Shown here: positions 40,430-52,779 of the stretch, piece by piece
Numbering within the stretch: the stretch's first letter is position 1
Layout: every line of letters starts with the position of its first letter
Assembly (NCBI GenBank): GCA_034766995.1
Contig: CM068321.1
Coordinates: forward strand, 17,874,026-17,938,025
Direction: 5' to 3'
Length of the DNA: 64,000 nucleotides
Source of the DNA: Acanthacorydalis orientalis
Lineage: Eukaryota > Arthropoda > Insecta > Megaloptera > Corydalidae
Position numbers and translations under genes: made by a program
Notes under the pieces: generated by a model
Database searches by the model: none
Seen by the model: only the letters and a program-made list of their open reading frames with translations
Told to the model about the DNA's origin: nothing

Positions 40430-41267
40430 GGATTAAAGAATTTGTTTCAATCACTGTATCAAAAACTGGTCTAAATATCAAATTTGTTTTTGGTGAAGTG
40501 TCAATTAGTAAACGTACAGCTTAACACTGGTTCCAAAAATTTCGTTATGGAAACGAAAATCTTGATGATGAGGAGAGTCGTAACGAAAATGATCCCTTTC
40601 TCGATCGCATTATCACACGTGATGACAAGTGGATTCTCTACAACAATCGGAATCGTTCATCGCAGTGGCTAGACCGAAAAGAAGCACCAAACCAGTTTCC
40701 TAAACCGAAAATTAATGAAAAAAAGATTATGGTCACTGTCTGGTGGTCGTCAAGTGGCATCATTCACTACAATTTCTTCAATCCTGGTGAAACAATAACA
40801 GCAGAAAAATATTATCAGGAAATTGAAGAAATGTATGTGAAGTTGCATCGTTTACGGCCGGCATTAGTCAGGCGAAGAGAATATTTTTTTCTTCATGACA
40901 ACGCCCGACCATAAGTCTCACAAACTACATTAAAAAAATTAAATGAACTGGTTTATGAAACCTTACATCACCCACCTTATTCTCCGAAACTGTATCCGAC
41001 AGATTATCATTTTTTTAACCATTTGAGTAATTTCCTACGAGAGAAGGTTTTTAAAGATCCAGCATCAGCTCAAAGCGCTTTCGATGAATTCGTTAATTCC
41101 GGGACTCCATAATTCTATTTTGTAGAAATAAACATACTTCTTTCCCGTTGGAAGAAATGTGTGCAGGCCAATGGTCTTTATTTTGATTAATAAATATAAT
41201 TTTTATCTGATATATGCGTCTTTATACTCGATACGTAAAAACCGCAATTATTTTTGCACCAACCTAA
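40430..41267 (+). mobile_element. Decayed mariner (cecropia-like) with catalytic region
   Basis: Seen: conceptual translation gives the end of the helix-turn-helix region (TAQHWFQKFRYGNENLDDEE). An abrupt internal deletion then leads into the DDD catalytic core: PFLDRIITRDDKWILYNN, KKIMVTVWWSSSGIIHYN, FFLHDNARP and HPPYSPKLYPTDYHFF. All three acidic positions are visible, but stops interrupt the frame at about 40912 and 41110. The 3' terminal repeat is at 41241-41267 (ending GCACCAACCTAA) and is followed by TA. The 5' terminal repeat was not found, so the left edge is approximate. Inactive. Confidence 0.85.
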
Positions 41268-43039
41268 TAATTTAAAAAAGAAATGTAATAATTGTCTTTG
41301 ATTAGCTTCAATCTATTAATTAATTAGTAAATTATTTGGGGTTTAAGAGCACGTCGTGCAATCTGTTAGATGATTGGACATTTATAATTTATTATTAAAT
41401 GATATGACAAATATAAAAGCATTCTTCGTCTGTTTTCAATTATAAAACTGTTTAAAATAAAATAAAAATACATCATCATATTCTAATATAAGTCTTAATA
41501 AAGATGCACAGTTCATGTTTATATATACGTATGACAAATGTTATCGTATTTTATTAAGTTAATAAATAAAAAAGTTACAATTAAAGATAATGTCGAGCAA
41601 ATTTTACATATATTTTTTTCTTAATTATCGACCATACTGTCATGTTTAATTATATCAACATGTATGGTATTTTTCTCAATTTAAACTAAACTTCGATCTT
41701 TTTTGTCCGACGATGAAACATTATCTCGCAACATTTAATCAATCAATCGAAATATCAATCATCATTAAAGTATATTAACAGAATAAGTGCAATTGTTCCT
41801 TGTTAAATATATTGAAAAATAATAATAAACGTGAGCACTGTACATTGAACATTACTTTTTATACATCATTTATTTTTTAAAAAAAAATGAGAATATAAGC
41901 GATTAATTATGTTCAGTAATATTAATAATAAAAAGTATAATATGCAAACACTTTTGAGTGAATATATGGCACTGGAAAGAAAGTTTTATAATTGTGAAAA
42001 TATATTTACAAACGTTATTAAAAAGTGTTTTTAAGGTGTACAAAATGGTACAAATTCTAAAATTATATTTGTTTTTACATCAAAGAAGATTCTTAGTACA
42101 GAATATTAATTACCTATAAATGAAAAAAGGGATGTCTGTATGTTTAATATGTTTAAAAAATGGCTACATGTCTGAAGCAAGGGCAGTTAAAAAATAATTA
42201 ACCAAAATCTGCAGAAAATATTTAAAAAATAATAAATTAGTCAATATCTGCAGAAAATATATGAAATTAAATGACTTTTAATAATATTCCATGAACGATG
42301 TAATAAATCGCTCAATAAATAGAGAATTAGATGGAAATTACAATAAAGAAATTGATATTAATAAGACAAACTCTAAAAAGGAGTGAAATAATATAAAAAT
42401 AATGCTGCTTCCTTGGATAAATTGTATCTTGTGGCACTGTTTCTCGATGGAACAAAATTATCACCTATTGAAAGTTCCTCGTTTTAGTATTTTGCTGAAG
42501 AAAGATGTGGAGAAAGGGGACGATTTTAAAATATAAGATTACAGTATCTGTTTACATTCTTTCTGCCTTAAGTTTATAATCGTATTCGTTTTTACCAATG
42601 TAATATGGGAAATCAAGTCTTTAATGAAATGATTCACATGCTACTCGTTGACTAACTAAATCAAATAAAGGCAGCGTAGAAAAAATAGTTTTACATTTTA
42701 CATAGTCTTACATCGATGTGCGTTAATAATTGTCTTGTAAGTTTCGTATAACCCACGAAACAGTGGAAAAAGAAGCGAAAAATGCTGGTCAAAGTTGAAT
42801 CAGATCGAAAGTTAAATCGAGTTTGATGGAAACAGATGGTCCAATCCCTAAATTTCTGAACATGAGAAATTAGAACTAATGAATGTGATGAAAATGTTAT
42901 GCAGAAAAAAATCAAATAATACTTTCAATTTACACGAAGGAATATATCCTATATATTTCTTGCATTGAAAATACAAGAAATTTCAAATTGCCGGTTAGAA
43001 ACGAAGAAATTACAATCTAAATAAAAGTGGATTAATTTT

Positions 43040-43195
43040 TAGGAATTCGCTTTCACAAATGAATTGTTTTTTCATCATATAAACTAAAAAAAAATGCTTT
43101 CTGTTTCAAATGGTCAATAAATGAACACTTTTCTTTTTTGATTGTTGGTTTTGTGTGCTTCGATAGCAATGTTATCATCCTTAAAGCGCTAATAT
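43040..43195 (+). repeat. Unnamed dispersed repeat, copy A
   Basis: Member of a degenerate family with shared landmarks in order: CACAAATGAATT, TCAT(A/C)ATA(A/C)A, a GGTCAATAAATGA-type block, TTTGTGTGCTTCGATAGCAATG, TATCATCCTTAAAGCGCT. No coding; ends not defined. Confidence 0.6.
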
Positions 43196-44417
43196 ACTGA
43201 AAAACTTTTAGAAATTCGCAATTTTAATTGCAACCATTGGTGTTAATCTCCAATCATCAATCAATACATATATTTTTCTTGCTTCTCAATAAACGGTGGC
43301 TCATATTTTTTTAACAATGTGATTAATAATATATATTTCTGGTTAAAACTATTTATAAATATATTTTTTTATATTTGTATTCTTACATTGATTTATTTAA
43401 AGAAAACTTAAACAACAAAAGTTATAAAATAAATCACGAGCTATTTATGTGTGCAGATTTCAATTTACACATGTTCAATTTGGATGACAGATCGAAAACT
43501 CTATTTTCAAATCTAAATTTGTACCTTTTTGAAGGGTTTTCAATGAATTTCTTATGAAAAATTTTACTTGTAAATTAAGTAAACAAGATCAACTATATCT
43601 TTATTTCATATCCAACCCACATAAATTTGCGTATTGAATTTTAATTATTAGATTTTCTTTTTATCTCGACAACATTTTTATAAGACATTCTGATTAAATT
43701 GGTAAGCTGGAATATAATAATAAATGAAATCAAGTTATACATACATATGTGAACGTACATAGATATGTAAAAAGGATTTTTTTTTTATAATTATGCAATT
43801 AAATTACTTTTATATATATTATTTAAAAATATTAAACAGATTTAATATTGTAAACATCGGTGTAAATAGTGATACGTAGATATTTCATAATTTCTAAAAA
43901 ATATTTCTTTATTCTCTTCACAAGATATTGCATATGAGCCTTTTTACTTGAACGTTTATTTTATGATAATTAATACGTTATTGAAATATAAATAAGTATT
44001 TCATTATTAGTCATATCGTATTCATTTCTAGGATACGTATTTGAATTGATATGATTGAATATGTTTATTAATAAAAATAAACATTATTAAATTTTGTACT
44101 ATCAATAAAATTATTGTGTGTATATTTTATTGTATGATACATTTATTCTTGCCGTAGGATACTTTATGATATAATTACATTTTTAACATTTTTTTTAATT
44201 CGAATTAAGTTTATTTACTGATAAAAGATAAAACTGAATCGTAATTATGACTTTTTGCATTACTGCATCACTATAAACCTGTATTTGCTAAGTAAATGAT
44301 TTTTAGATTCAGAAAAATATTTTATTTAAAGAAATTTATATGATTTCGCTTTATTTTACAAACTACAAGAAATAATGTGTTTCGTTTTATTTTTAAATAT
44401 TGGAATTACTCACAATA

Positions 44418-44600
44418 CCGTTTTGGTACTGTGGTTAAATTCAGTTTCGTAAATGAATCATTTTCTCATCTTATAAACCACAATTATTCTTTTGTGATCA
44501 AGAATATCAGTAAATGATTGTCATTTTGATTATTGCTTTTGTGCATTTAGTTGATAATACTATCATTTTCAAAATGTTGACACAGAAAAAAAGTCTGTCT
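44418..44600 (+). repeat. Unnamed dispersed repeat, copy B
   Basis: Starts TTTTGGTACTGTGGTTAAATTCA, closely matching the start of the copy at 62990. It continues with AAATGAATCATTTTCTCAT, TAAACCA, ATCAGTAAATGATTG and GTGCATTTAGTTGATAATACTATCA. Confidence 0.65.
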
Positions 44601-44734
44601 TAGCGCTCTAATGATGAACTGCATTTGAAATGCGTATAATCACTAAATAAAAACAATCAGTAACATTTATTGAAAATTTTTTATCAGGATTCTTTTATGA
44701 TTTGCGAGCTGAGAAAATACATTTGTGAAATTAC

Positions 44735-44822
44735 CGCATTTTATTCGTTATTATTAATCATTTTTAACTGTTGCTTATGTGCATTTTGAAAACGATTCTA
44801 TTACCTTTAGACCATTAATATA
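44735..44822 (+). repeat. Unnamed dispersed repeat, partial copy C
   Basis: Keeps the second half only: TTATTAATCATTTTTAACTG, then TTATGTGCATTTTGAAAACG and TTCTATTACCTTTAGAC. It lies 135 bases after copy B. Confidence 0.5.
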
Positions 44823-45656
44823 CAAAATTGCTATCTTGAACGTAATCCTCGATTTACCCAGTTAATTATTTTCTATAAACAACTAATTAGAAAAAATTCT
44901 TACCATTAATATTTTTGTAAATTTTGGAATTTTACATCAAATATAAATAATTAATCATAATAGGAGATTAAATTCAAATTATTTTAATATACACATTTAC
45001 GTTATTTAACTGTTGTTAATTTACTTCGTATAGATTTTTTGTTAGGACAGTTTTAAAATCAATAATAATTCTCTTTAAAATGTTGTTTTGTTCCTGATCA
45101 TTTTTAAACGTTCTAATTAATTTTATTATGGATTTATTCTAAAAAATGTGTTAAGATAAAAAATTAATATATTATGGCTAATTTGAAACTCATTTTAATT
45201 ATAGTGTGCTGAATTATGAATGTTTTTTAAATATTAATTTTTTTAAAAAATGTCATTACTAAAAATTAATTAATTTATAATAAATGCAATAAACTAACAG
45301 ACCCAAATTTTAATTGTGGAATGAAATAAATAGAGGCAGCAGCTTACACTATTTAAAACATAAAAAATGATATCTATAATGAAAATGAAGTGTTCACTGT
45401 ATGTAAGTAGATGGCAATACTAGCTTCAAATTTGAAATATTTACACGTGTGTAAGATATTATAAATAAGAAAAATAATAAATATTCCAAGTGTTCATCAT
45501 CTTTTAAATGATGATTGATAATATTGACACGTACTTTGAAAATTATCAAGACTTAGAGGTATTTAATATATTTTCTTATTTCAAGGTTATATTTTGGTTT
45601 GTTTATATTTTTATAATGATTTTAATAGACCATGATAGTTCATAAAAAAATATAGT

Positions 45657-47033
45657 ATGGCAGAAGGGGATTGTTTAGACGAAGAATGTGAACAGTTTCT
45701 CAATGTATTTAACTTAATTAATGACTTAGATATATTAGATAATGCCTGTGGAGCAAACAGAACTCGATATGCAAATATTAATACTGATACGGTTAATCAT
45801 GCATTTGTGTGCGAATTATCAGAAGAGATAGAGCCTGAAGTACAAACTGAAACTATACTTTATAGAACATTTTGTGATAAATCAAATCCACTTGAGTTGT
45901 TTACAAATGAGGAATTTAAGAAACATTACAGTTTCTCAAAAGAGACTGTAATAGATTTGTTGGAAATGATTTATCCAAGCTTAGAACGTAGGGATAACAG
46001 GGGAAGTCCCGTACCTCCAATAATCGAATTACTTGTTACCATAAGGTACATGTGTACAGGGAATAATCGAGTAGATGTCGATGATATACACGGTGTTAGT
46101 CAACCGATGATATCGAGATTTCTACCGAAGATCACAGTTCTTTTAGCTGAATTAAAACCTTACACTTATAATTTTACATCTGATAAAGATTATCGCAGTT
46201 TGTCGAGAAAGTTTTATGATAGAGGTGGATTTCCATGTGTAGTTGGAAGCTTGGGAAGTATTCATGTGAGTGTTAAAAATCCTGGTGGTGGATTGTCAGA
46301 ATCATATCTTAATGAATTTGGATATTATTCTTTAAAAGTGCAGGTAAGAAGTGTAATTTTTATTTGATTATACATATAAAAAAGATGGTGGTACACTGTA
46401 TGGTATTTGATTTCTTTCTAAGTTTTTATTCTCTTATAATAAATTTAGGTTTTATTATGTTTTATATTAAATTATTTGTTTAATGAATTTTAGCTAGTAA
46501 GTGGCCCTGATTTAGAGATACTCCATTCATATTCTCGATGGCCTGGTGCAATGCACAACAATAAGATTTTTGAATTGAGTAATGTGAAGTACAAAATGGA
46601 AAATAAACAGAATGATGGGATTCTATTAGCTGATTCTTCATATCAACTTCGACCATACTTATTTACACCAATTTCAGATCCAGAATCTTCTTCTGATAAT
46701 AAATACAATGAACATTTTTTATTAACAAATACATTTATTGAATGTGTTAATCTCTGGAAAAAAAGATTTAAATGCTTATCTACTGTAATGCAGATGAGAG
46801 AAGAAACCACACGAGCAATTGTACGTGCAACAATAAATCTCCATAATATTGCATTGCAACGAAATGAAAATTTGAGTGAAGCCATTGATAGCTCATTAGT
46901 AACTGAACTGAAAGTAAACGATAATAAACGAATCTTACCTTTAAATACAAATCCAAAACCAAGATTTGATGGAATTGTAGCAAGGGTGAAGTTTATTCAG
47001 AAATATTTTAATAAATATAAAAAGCACATGTGA
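45657..47033 (+). CDS. HARBI1-like Harbinger transposase-derived protein, probably inactive nuclease
   Basis: Join 45657-46343 and 46494-47033; the intron (46344-46493) has a CAG/GTAAGAA donor and a TTTTAG acceptor, phase 0. Product 408 aa, against about 350 for HARBI1. Seen: an acidic N-terminal extension (1-80); the alpha-helical region with FSKETVIDLLEMI (about 92-104) and GVSQPMISRFLP (146-157); then the DDE-type core: GFPCVVGSLGSIHV (191-204), RWPGAMHNNKIF (244-255), GILLADSSYQLRPYLFTPI (271-289), FIECVNLWKKRFKCL (310-324) and NLHNIALQR (344-352). Known: the family has G-x-I-D-G-T-H at the first site; here that Asp is Gly200. The usual WPGSxHDS is HNN. Asp276 and Glu312 remain. Inference: a host gene derived from a Harbinger transposase, with nuclease activity probably lost. 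No terminal repeats were seen. A poly(A) signal lies at 47126. Confidence 0.88.
46344..46493 (+). other. Intron of the HARBI1-like gene
   Basis: A 150 base intron with donor GTAAGAAG and acceptor TTTTAG. Splicing restores the frame between KVQ and LVSGPDLEI, at the position where the transposase family runs from S-x-N-x-Q into the next beta strand. Confidence 0.85.
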
Positions 47034-47125
47034 AAATGTATATTGAGATTATTATAGAAAGACAATTAATAGAGAGATGATTATTTTTTTAATATATTTT
47101 TAGCTAAAAATGTTGATAATAATGA

Positions 47126-47131
47126 AATAAA
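47126..47131 (+). terminator. Poly(A) signal of the HARBI1-like gene
   Basis: AATAAA 93 bases after the TGA stop, in a T-rich 3' UTR. Position and sequence fit a standard cleavage signal. Confidence 0.6.
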
Positions 47132-47608
47132 ATATGGCTGTAGAACTTTATGTAATTTTATTAAAGTGTATCTTGTTTATGTACAAATATAAATGACTAT
47201 TTTTTAACTTTATTGTAAATATTTATTTTGTATTTATATATTAACACATTCCATTTTGTACTAATTTATTTTCTGTAAACACTGAATATTTTATAAAAAT
47301 GTACATGTTTGGTTTTTGTTTAATAATTTTTTATAAAAAAATAAAATAATTATGACTATATTATTTTTTATTGAATTGCTTTATATGTTTATTGTTTTTG
47401 AATATATTTAATCAAAAGTAATATATATGACAATTTAATTAGGGTGCATTTTATATATATAATGTTCTTCTTTTATATTGTTCATGTAATTATTGTTTTT
47501 CAAACTAGGAAACACAATTTTGAAAAAGTAAAATTTTGTTAAAATCTTAAGAATATTTTTGAATTGTTTTATTTTATAAAGCATTTAAAATTAAAAAAAA
47601 ATGTACAT

Positions 47609-47612
<4 letters not shown>

Positions 47613-47677
<65 letters not shown>

Positions 47678-47760
47678 TGTATATATATATATATGTATGT
47701 ATATATAAATATATATATGCATATATATATGTATATATATATGTATGTATGTGTATATAC

Positions 47761-47839
<79 letters not shown>
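47613..47839. repeat. Compound (TA)n/(TATG)n microsatellite
   Basis: A 227 base tract mixing TA runs with TATG blocks (seven consecutive near 47651-47680), downstream of the HARBI1-like gene. It is one of the longest simple-sequence tracts in the window. Confidence 0.95.
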
Positions 47840-47841
<2 letters not shown>

Positions 47842-48260
47842 GTGTGAAAAAATTTATGTTAATAAAATGTGATAAAATTTCTTTGTATATGAAAAAGATA
47901 AATCATAAATTGAAGAATAGAATAATTTTAGTAATTTACAAATCTAAATTAACTACTTTAAATATGTTTTTAATGAAATTAGAATTTATTGCACAAATTA
48001 CATCGTCATGTTGATGTTTTAAACGGTTAGGTTTTTTTTTGTCTGGACAAAGGATTTAAATACAATGCTTCAGTATAATTGAAATTTACATCTATTTGAA
48101 TTTTTTTATCGTTTTGACTAAAGTGCATTTATAGCATTTCAGTATGAATTTATTAATGGGTTTTTATTGAAATTGTTTGATTATTTCTGATCTATTTTTA
48201 TACTTATAAAGATACGTCTAAGTGTGTGTGTGTATTTGTACTTACCTTCACATACATTAA

Positions 48261-48267
<7 letters not shown>

Positions 48268-48327
<60 letters not shown>
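48268..48327. repeat. (TA)n microsatellite
   Basis: Pure TA run bordered by ACATACAT and GTATGTATG. Confidence 0.95.
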
Positions 48328-48337
<10 letters not shown>

Positions 48338-48669
48338 AAAACGTAAACTTTAAAAGAAATTTCTAAAACAATTGTAAGTTCAATATAAAATAAAATTATC
48401 TTCTTAATTAAATTAGTTGCCTTTTGTATTATTTAAAAAAATATTGAAACGTTACAGTACTATCATAATGTGTGAAAATAAATGGCTATTTTACTAATCA
48501 ACTTTTGAGAAAAAAAATTTGAAGATAAATTGACAATCCATAATTATATTTAATCATTAATTTGCTTTCGTATTTGGTTTCCAAATACTAATTTTCTGTA
48601 TTTTCGAATGTTGTCTGTCGTTGACCAATTTTGCTTATATTTGTATTCAACATATTTATAACCCTTGAA

Positions 48670-48895
48670 TTACAATTCGCTTACACAAATATTTTTTTTC
48701 GTTACAAAACATTAAAATGCTATATTTCAAAATGTTCAGCAATTCATTATTTATAATTTTTAATCGTTGTTTATGGGCATTTCGATGGCGATGCAATTAT
48801 CTTCACAACATCAAGATACAGAGAAATCTGTACCTAACTCATTTGCTCTTAAAGATGTCTACATATTCTTTATAGATTATCTAAATTCAGTTCCT
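48670..48895 (+). repeat. Unnamed dispersed repeat, copy D
   Basis: Landmarks TTCGCTTACACAAAT, ATGTTCAGCAATTCATTATT, TTTATGGGCATTTCGATGGC, GATGCAATTATCTTC. A 72-codon open frame over it (48767-48985) is explained by the repeat and is not called as a gene. Confidence 0.6.
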
Positions 48896-49439
48896 TTTCT
48901 TCTGTTATGTATTTTTAATACAGATTTGTTTGCTTCCTTTTTATGTAATCAAAATTTATTTATGATACTAGGACTAAAAAAATAATAGAATATAGTTATA
49001 CCTTTTTAAAAATCCATAGTACCATTTTCAAAAATTTAAATGTACGAAAACATGCACTTATTTAGAAATCGTTGATAAATAAATTTTTAAATCGATCTTA
49101 GCCATGCGGTTAACATAATTCATTATTAATCATTTAATTACGATTTCGAAATCAGAATTATAAACTGTATAACCTATCATTAAGGATATTATTTCATATG
49201 CAAGTTGATATCTTAACGTTCTGTGTATCTAAATTTTAAAATAATGGTAGCTTCGAAAAATAATAGTTTCAGTTGTTAAAATTAATTTAAGATTGTCAAT
49301 CTACATATAATAAATATTACTACTCGTTCTTATTATGATAATTGGTTTATAAATATCATATTTTGATCGAGCGAAAGAATTATGATTAGGTTGAATCACA
49401 CTCGTCTGTAAACAAATTTAATTGGAATTTTAATTTAAG

Positions 49440-50974
49440 GTTCATGAGTTGATGCTTCGAGATGAACCTCGAAACGAATCATACAGATCAGCGATATTTG
49501 ATAACATAGATGTAATTAAAGGCAAAGTAGTTATGGATGTAGGCGCAGGAACAGGAATACTTTCCATTTATTTTGCACAAGCGGGTGCTTCGAAAGTATA
49601 CGCCGTCGAAGCGAGCGATTTTGCAAAAATAGCTGAAGAAGTCGTCAAGGAAAATAATTTTTCTGATATAATCGAAGTAGTAAAAAACATTAAAATATGT
49701 ATTTTAAGTCTTGGTTGAAATTCGTATGGTTTGACTGCAGGTAATTCAGAGTCGTGTTGAGGATTTGATATTACCAAACGATGAGAAAGTCGATATTATT
49801 GTATCAGAGTGGATGGGGTTTTATCTTTTACATGAAGGCATGCTGGATTCTGTTATTGTTGCCAGAGATAAGTTCTTAAAAGAAGATGGCATTATGTATC
49901 CGCAACTTGCTCTTCTTTATGCTGCACCGTGCAGGTTGGTTACAAATTAAAGGGTTTCTATCAGGCTAACTGATATCCTTGCTGTAAAAACAACTCTAAT
50001 TTTAATAAATCAGTTTTTTCTTTACTTCTTTAAATAAGTATCCTTGAAGAAATATTTTAATTTTATTAACAATTTACTATTTTATTTCAAAAAAATGCTA
50101 ACATATCCAATGAGAGTAAAACCAAATTTATATCTTTTTTTACACGTACAAGTCTGAACAATAATAAGAATATCAAGTTATGATTGATATTTATAATTAA
50201 AATATCGGTATGAAAATATTTTGAAAGTTGCATTACTTTTATTGGAATTTCCATATGATTTTTTTTGTTTTTCCTTTCCGTTTTCGATTTAATTACGTCG
50301 ATTAGTCAGTTTCATTATTGAATAATTGTAGTGTACCTGAAGTATTCGATTTCTGGGATAACGTAAATGGCGTTTCAATGCAATGTTTTGGTCAAAGACA
50401 GAGAGAAAAGAAATCGTCAAAACCGGATATACGTGTGGTAAAAAATGATGATCTGTTATCAGAAGGTGTTAGTATATGTTGTCTCGATCTCCAAGACGTG
50501 ACACACGAGGAAATCAATGAAATAGTATTCAAATATGTTGTCGGCTGTACGAGGGCCGGTAAATATCAAGGGATGTGTTTTTGGTTTGACTGTATGTTTC
50601 CGGCGAGTGAAACGTATAAAAAACAATGGGTCCTCTCGACAAATCCGAATGAGAGACAGACTCATTGGAAACAGACAGTTGTCGTGCTGCCGAATGAATT
50701 TGAAGTGGAAGAAGGTGAACCAATCGCATTTGAAATACAATTGAAACGATCGATGGATAATCCTAGGAGATATAATATTGAATTTACAATGTTGGATCCG
50801 GACGAAACTGAACATCCTCTACCATGTTCGTGTCATATGGTAAAATGTATTGTTACGAAAGCTTATCTCGAAGAACATACTGAAAAGTACAATGATGAAC
50901 GTGATGAAGAATCGGATGACGATGATCATGGATTAGTAGACGAAACAGATATTATTGTAGAAATGCCAAAATAA
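49440..50974 (+). CDS. Art8: Art8-like protein arginine N-methyltransferase, first exon missing
   Basis: Join 49440-49676, 49741-49934 and 50332-50974, giving 357 codons plus an N-terminal exon I could not locate. An in-frame stop at 49431 precedes the acceptor, so the frame does not simply extend upstream. Known: these enzymes transfer methyl groups from S-adenosylmethionine to arginine. Seen: VHELMLRDEPR at the start; SAM motif I VVMDVGAGTGILS; post-I VYAVEASD; the double-E loop SEWMGFYLLHEGML with both glutamates; the THW loop in ERQTHWKQTVV; and an acidic tail with EESDDDD. The GAGTG form of motif I and the LLHEGMLDSV context resemble Drosophila Art8 and PRMT6-type enzymes more than PRMT1 (from memory of the families). 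All catalytic motifs are intact. The introns are 64 and 397 bases; the codon AGT is split by the second. Confidence 0.9.
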
Positions 50975-50975
50975 A
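50970..50975 (+). terminator. Poly(A) signal overlapping the Art8-like stop codon
   Basis: AATAAA whose TAA is the stop codon itself (50972-50974). If used, the 3' UTR would be only about 15-30 bases. No other AATAAA was seen in the next 100 bases. Confidence 0.5.
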
Positions 50976-51061
50976 GATATGTTTTTTAAAAAAATGTTCG
51001 ATTTTATTTATTCATATTTTATAGAATGGACATCATTTATTTTCTATCTTAAGATAAATTT

Positions 51062-51212
51062 TTGTATACCTTGTGGTTTTGAGAATGATGGCGTTGCCAT
51101 CGAAGAACACATAAGCTACAATCGAAAATAATCAATACTAATTTGTTGAATGTTTGTGATCAAAAAATTTTGGTGCGTTTGTGAGGTGAAAAGAATTCAT
51201 CTGTAAATGTAA
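51062..51212 (-). repeat. Unnamed dispersed repeat, copy E
   Basis: Inverted copy just downstream of the Art8-like gene. On the minus strand it reads TTTACAGATGAATTC, CCTCACAAACG, TTTGATCACAAACATTCAAC, GATTATTTTCGATTG, TTATGTGTTCTTCGATGGCA, ACGCCATCATTCTCAAAACC. Confidence 0.65.
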
Positions 51213-51721
51213 CAAGTTTATTTAAAAATTAATTTATTAACACCATTATTGTTAATTTAGACAAAGTAAACTTTCTTTCCGAAATTATTTTCTACCGAAG
51301 GATTAACTTTCGTCGGAATTATTGAAACTGAAAAGATTTAGTTCAATTGTTTGTTAATGTGGATCTCTTCATGAGAGATGTCTTAGTTTTAATTTACAAT
51401 AATACAATAATAATAATAATAATTTAAATGTAACTGAAAAATTCAGTCACATTTTACTGAAAAAATTGTAAAGGGAATTGAATTGTTTGATTGATATTTT
51501 ATTTAAGGGAGAAAATAGTCTGTTCAAAAAATAATTTCATCCTTTTATTTTGTGGTATGATAAACAAAAAAAGAAATAAATGAATTATTATTTATGATTT
51601 CTTCTAGTTCTTTCGATCGTAATTTAAGTTTCTTATTTATTTTGTTTATTTTTGTATTCACAAATTTCATATTAGCAAGTTTCATAGAAAGTAATTCTTA
51701 CAAATAGTTTTTATTACGTGT

Positions 51722-51727
<6 letters not shown>

Positions 51728-51795
<68 letters not shown>
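51728..51795. repeat. (TA)n microsatellite
   Basis: Pure TA run of about 65 bases. Confidence 0.95.
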
Positions 51796-51796
<1 letters not shown>

Positions 51797-52106
51797 CTTT
51801 TAGCTTTGACAGTGGATTTTTTGTTTATATTTCCATAATGAAGTTTTTTCAGTTTATTTAATTTTCTTTTTATTGTAAACTTCTCTAATTACTTTTTAAC
51901 GACGGGAATAGAATATTACATTAAATTATCTAGTGAGTGTTTGGCTGTGGAAAAGTAGGACCATTGTTATTATAATTTCAATACAACACAATATTCAATA
52001 CGTTATTTATATATTTTTCTATATAAATAAGTATATACTGTTTACTTTTGTGTATTATCAATTTTTCAGTTTTTGAGCAAAAATAAGTCTTTTAATAATT
52101 CTTATG

Positions 52107-52128
52107 TATATTATATATATATATATAT

Positions 52129-52170
<42 letters not shown>

Positions 52171-52178
52171 TATTATAT

Positions 52179-52213
<35 letters not shown>

Positions 52214-52229
52214 CGAGAGAGAGAGAGAT
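52107..52229. repeat. Compound (TA)n(GA)n microsatellite
   Basis: TA runs with TTA interruptions pass into (GA)n at 52199-52229. Confidence 0.95.
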
Positions 52230-52779
52230 TTCGTTTAAATTTCATTTTTTTTCTATTTAGTAACAAAAGAAACGTACTTTTAAAATAGAAAATGTATATT
52301 TTGGATGTTTGTTATTTACAGAATATATTCTTTTGTAAGTTAACTAAACGTGGCAACTATTCATAGATAGGAATATCTGCAGAATATCAATCGTAGAGAA
52401 AACTTAGTCTCATGTTTTAATTTTTACTGATGAATCCGTCATATTGTATCATGATATATTGTCTTGCTAAAAATATCTTTTCATATTATTACAAATAATA
52501 AGTATTCGAACATATTACACTTTTTACATCATATTGAAATAAAAAATTATAAAAATATGTTAGGTATATTTTTTTTCAATATTTATATTAGTATTTAGCG
52601 CTTTTGAATTTATCGATGAAGCGCAACATCCATATTCTGACACTATTTAAGAGTGAGAACGCAAATAAATTAAAAAAAATGTGGAATGTATAAATTACGC
52701 TTTTTACACATCTTTTTTAAATCTGGTTTGTTCACGAAAATAAAATCGTTTTTTGTTTCGTTTCGAATTGCTGCAACTA

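Larger units (their letters stand above)
41268..45656. other. Intergenic region upstream of the HARBI1-like gene
   Basis: AT-rich. Holds copies A, B and C of the unnamed repeat and a short imperfect tandem duplication containing ATCTGCAGAAAATAT at 42208 and 42248. The short frames at 42691-42915 and 43375-43557 show nothing recognisable. The missing first exon of the Art8-like gene could lie here, with the HARBI1-like gene then nested in an intron, but no candidate was found. Confidence 0.5.
47132..49439. other. Region between the HARBI1-like and Art8-like genes
   Basis: AT-rich, with two large microsatellites and copy D of the unnamed repeat. At its end an AAG acceptor (49437-49439) opens the first visible Art8-like exon. 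No start-codon exon encoding a suitable peptide was recognised. Confidence 0.5.
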
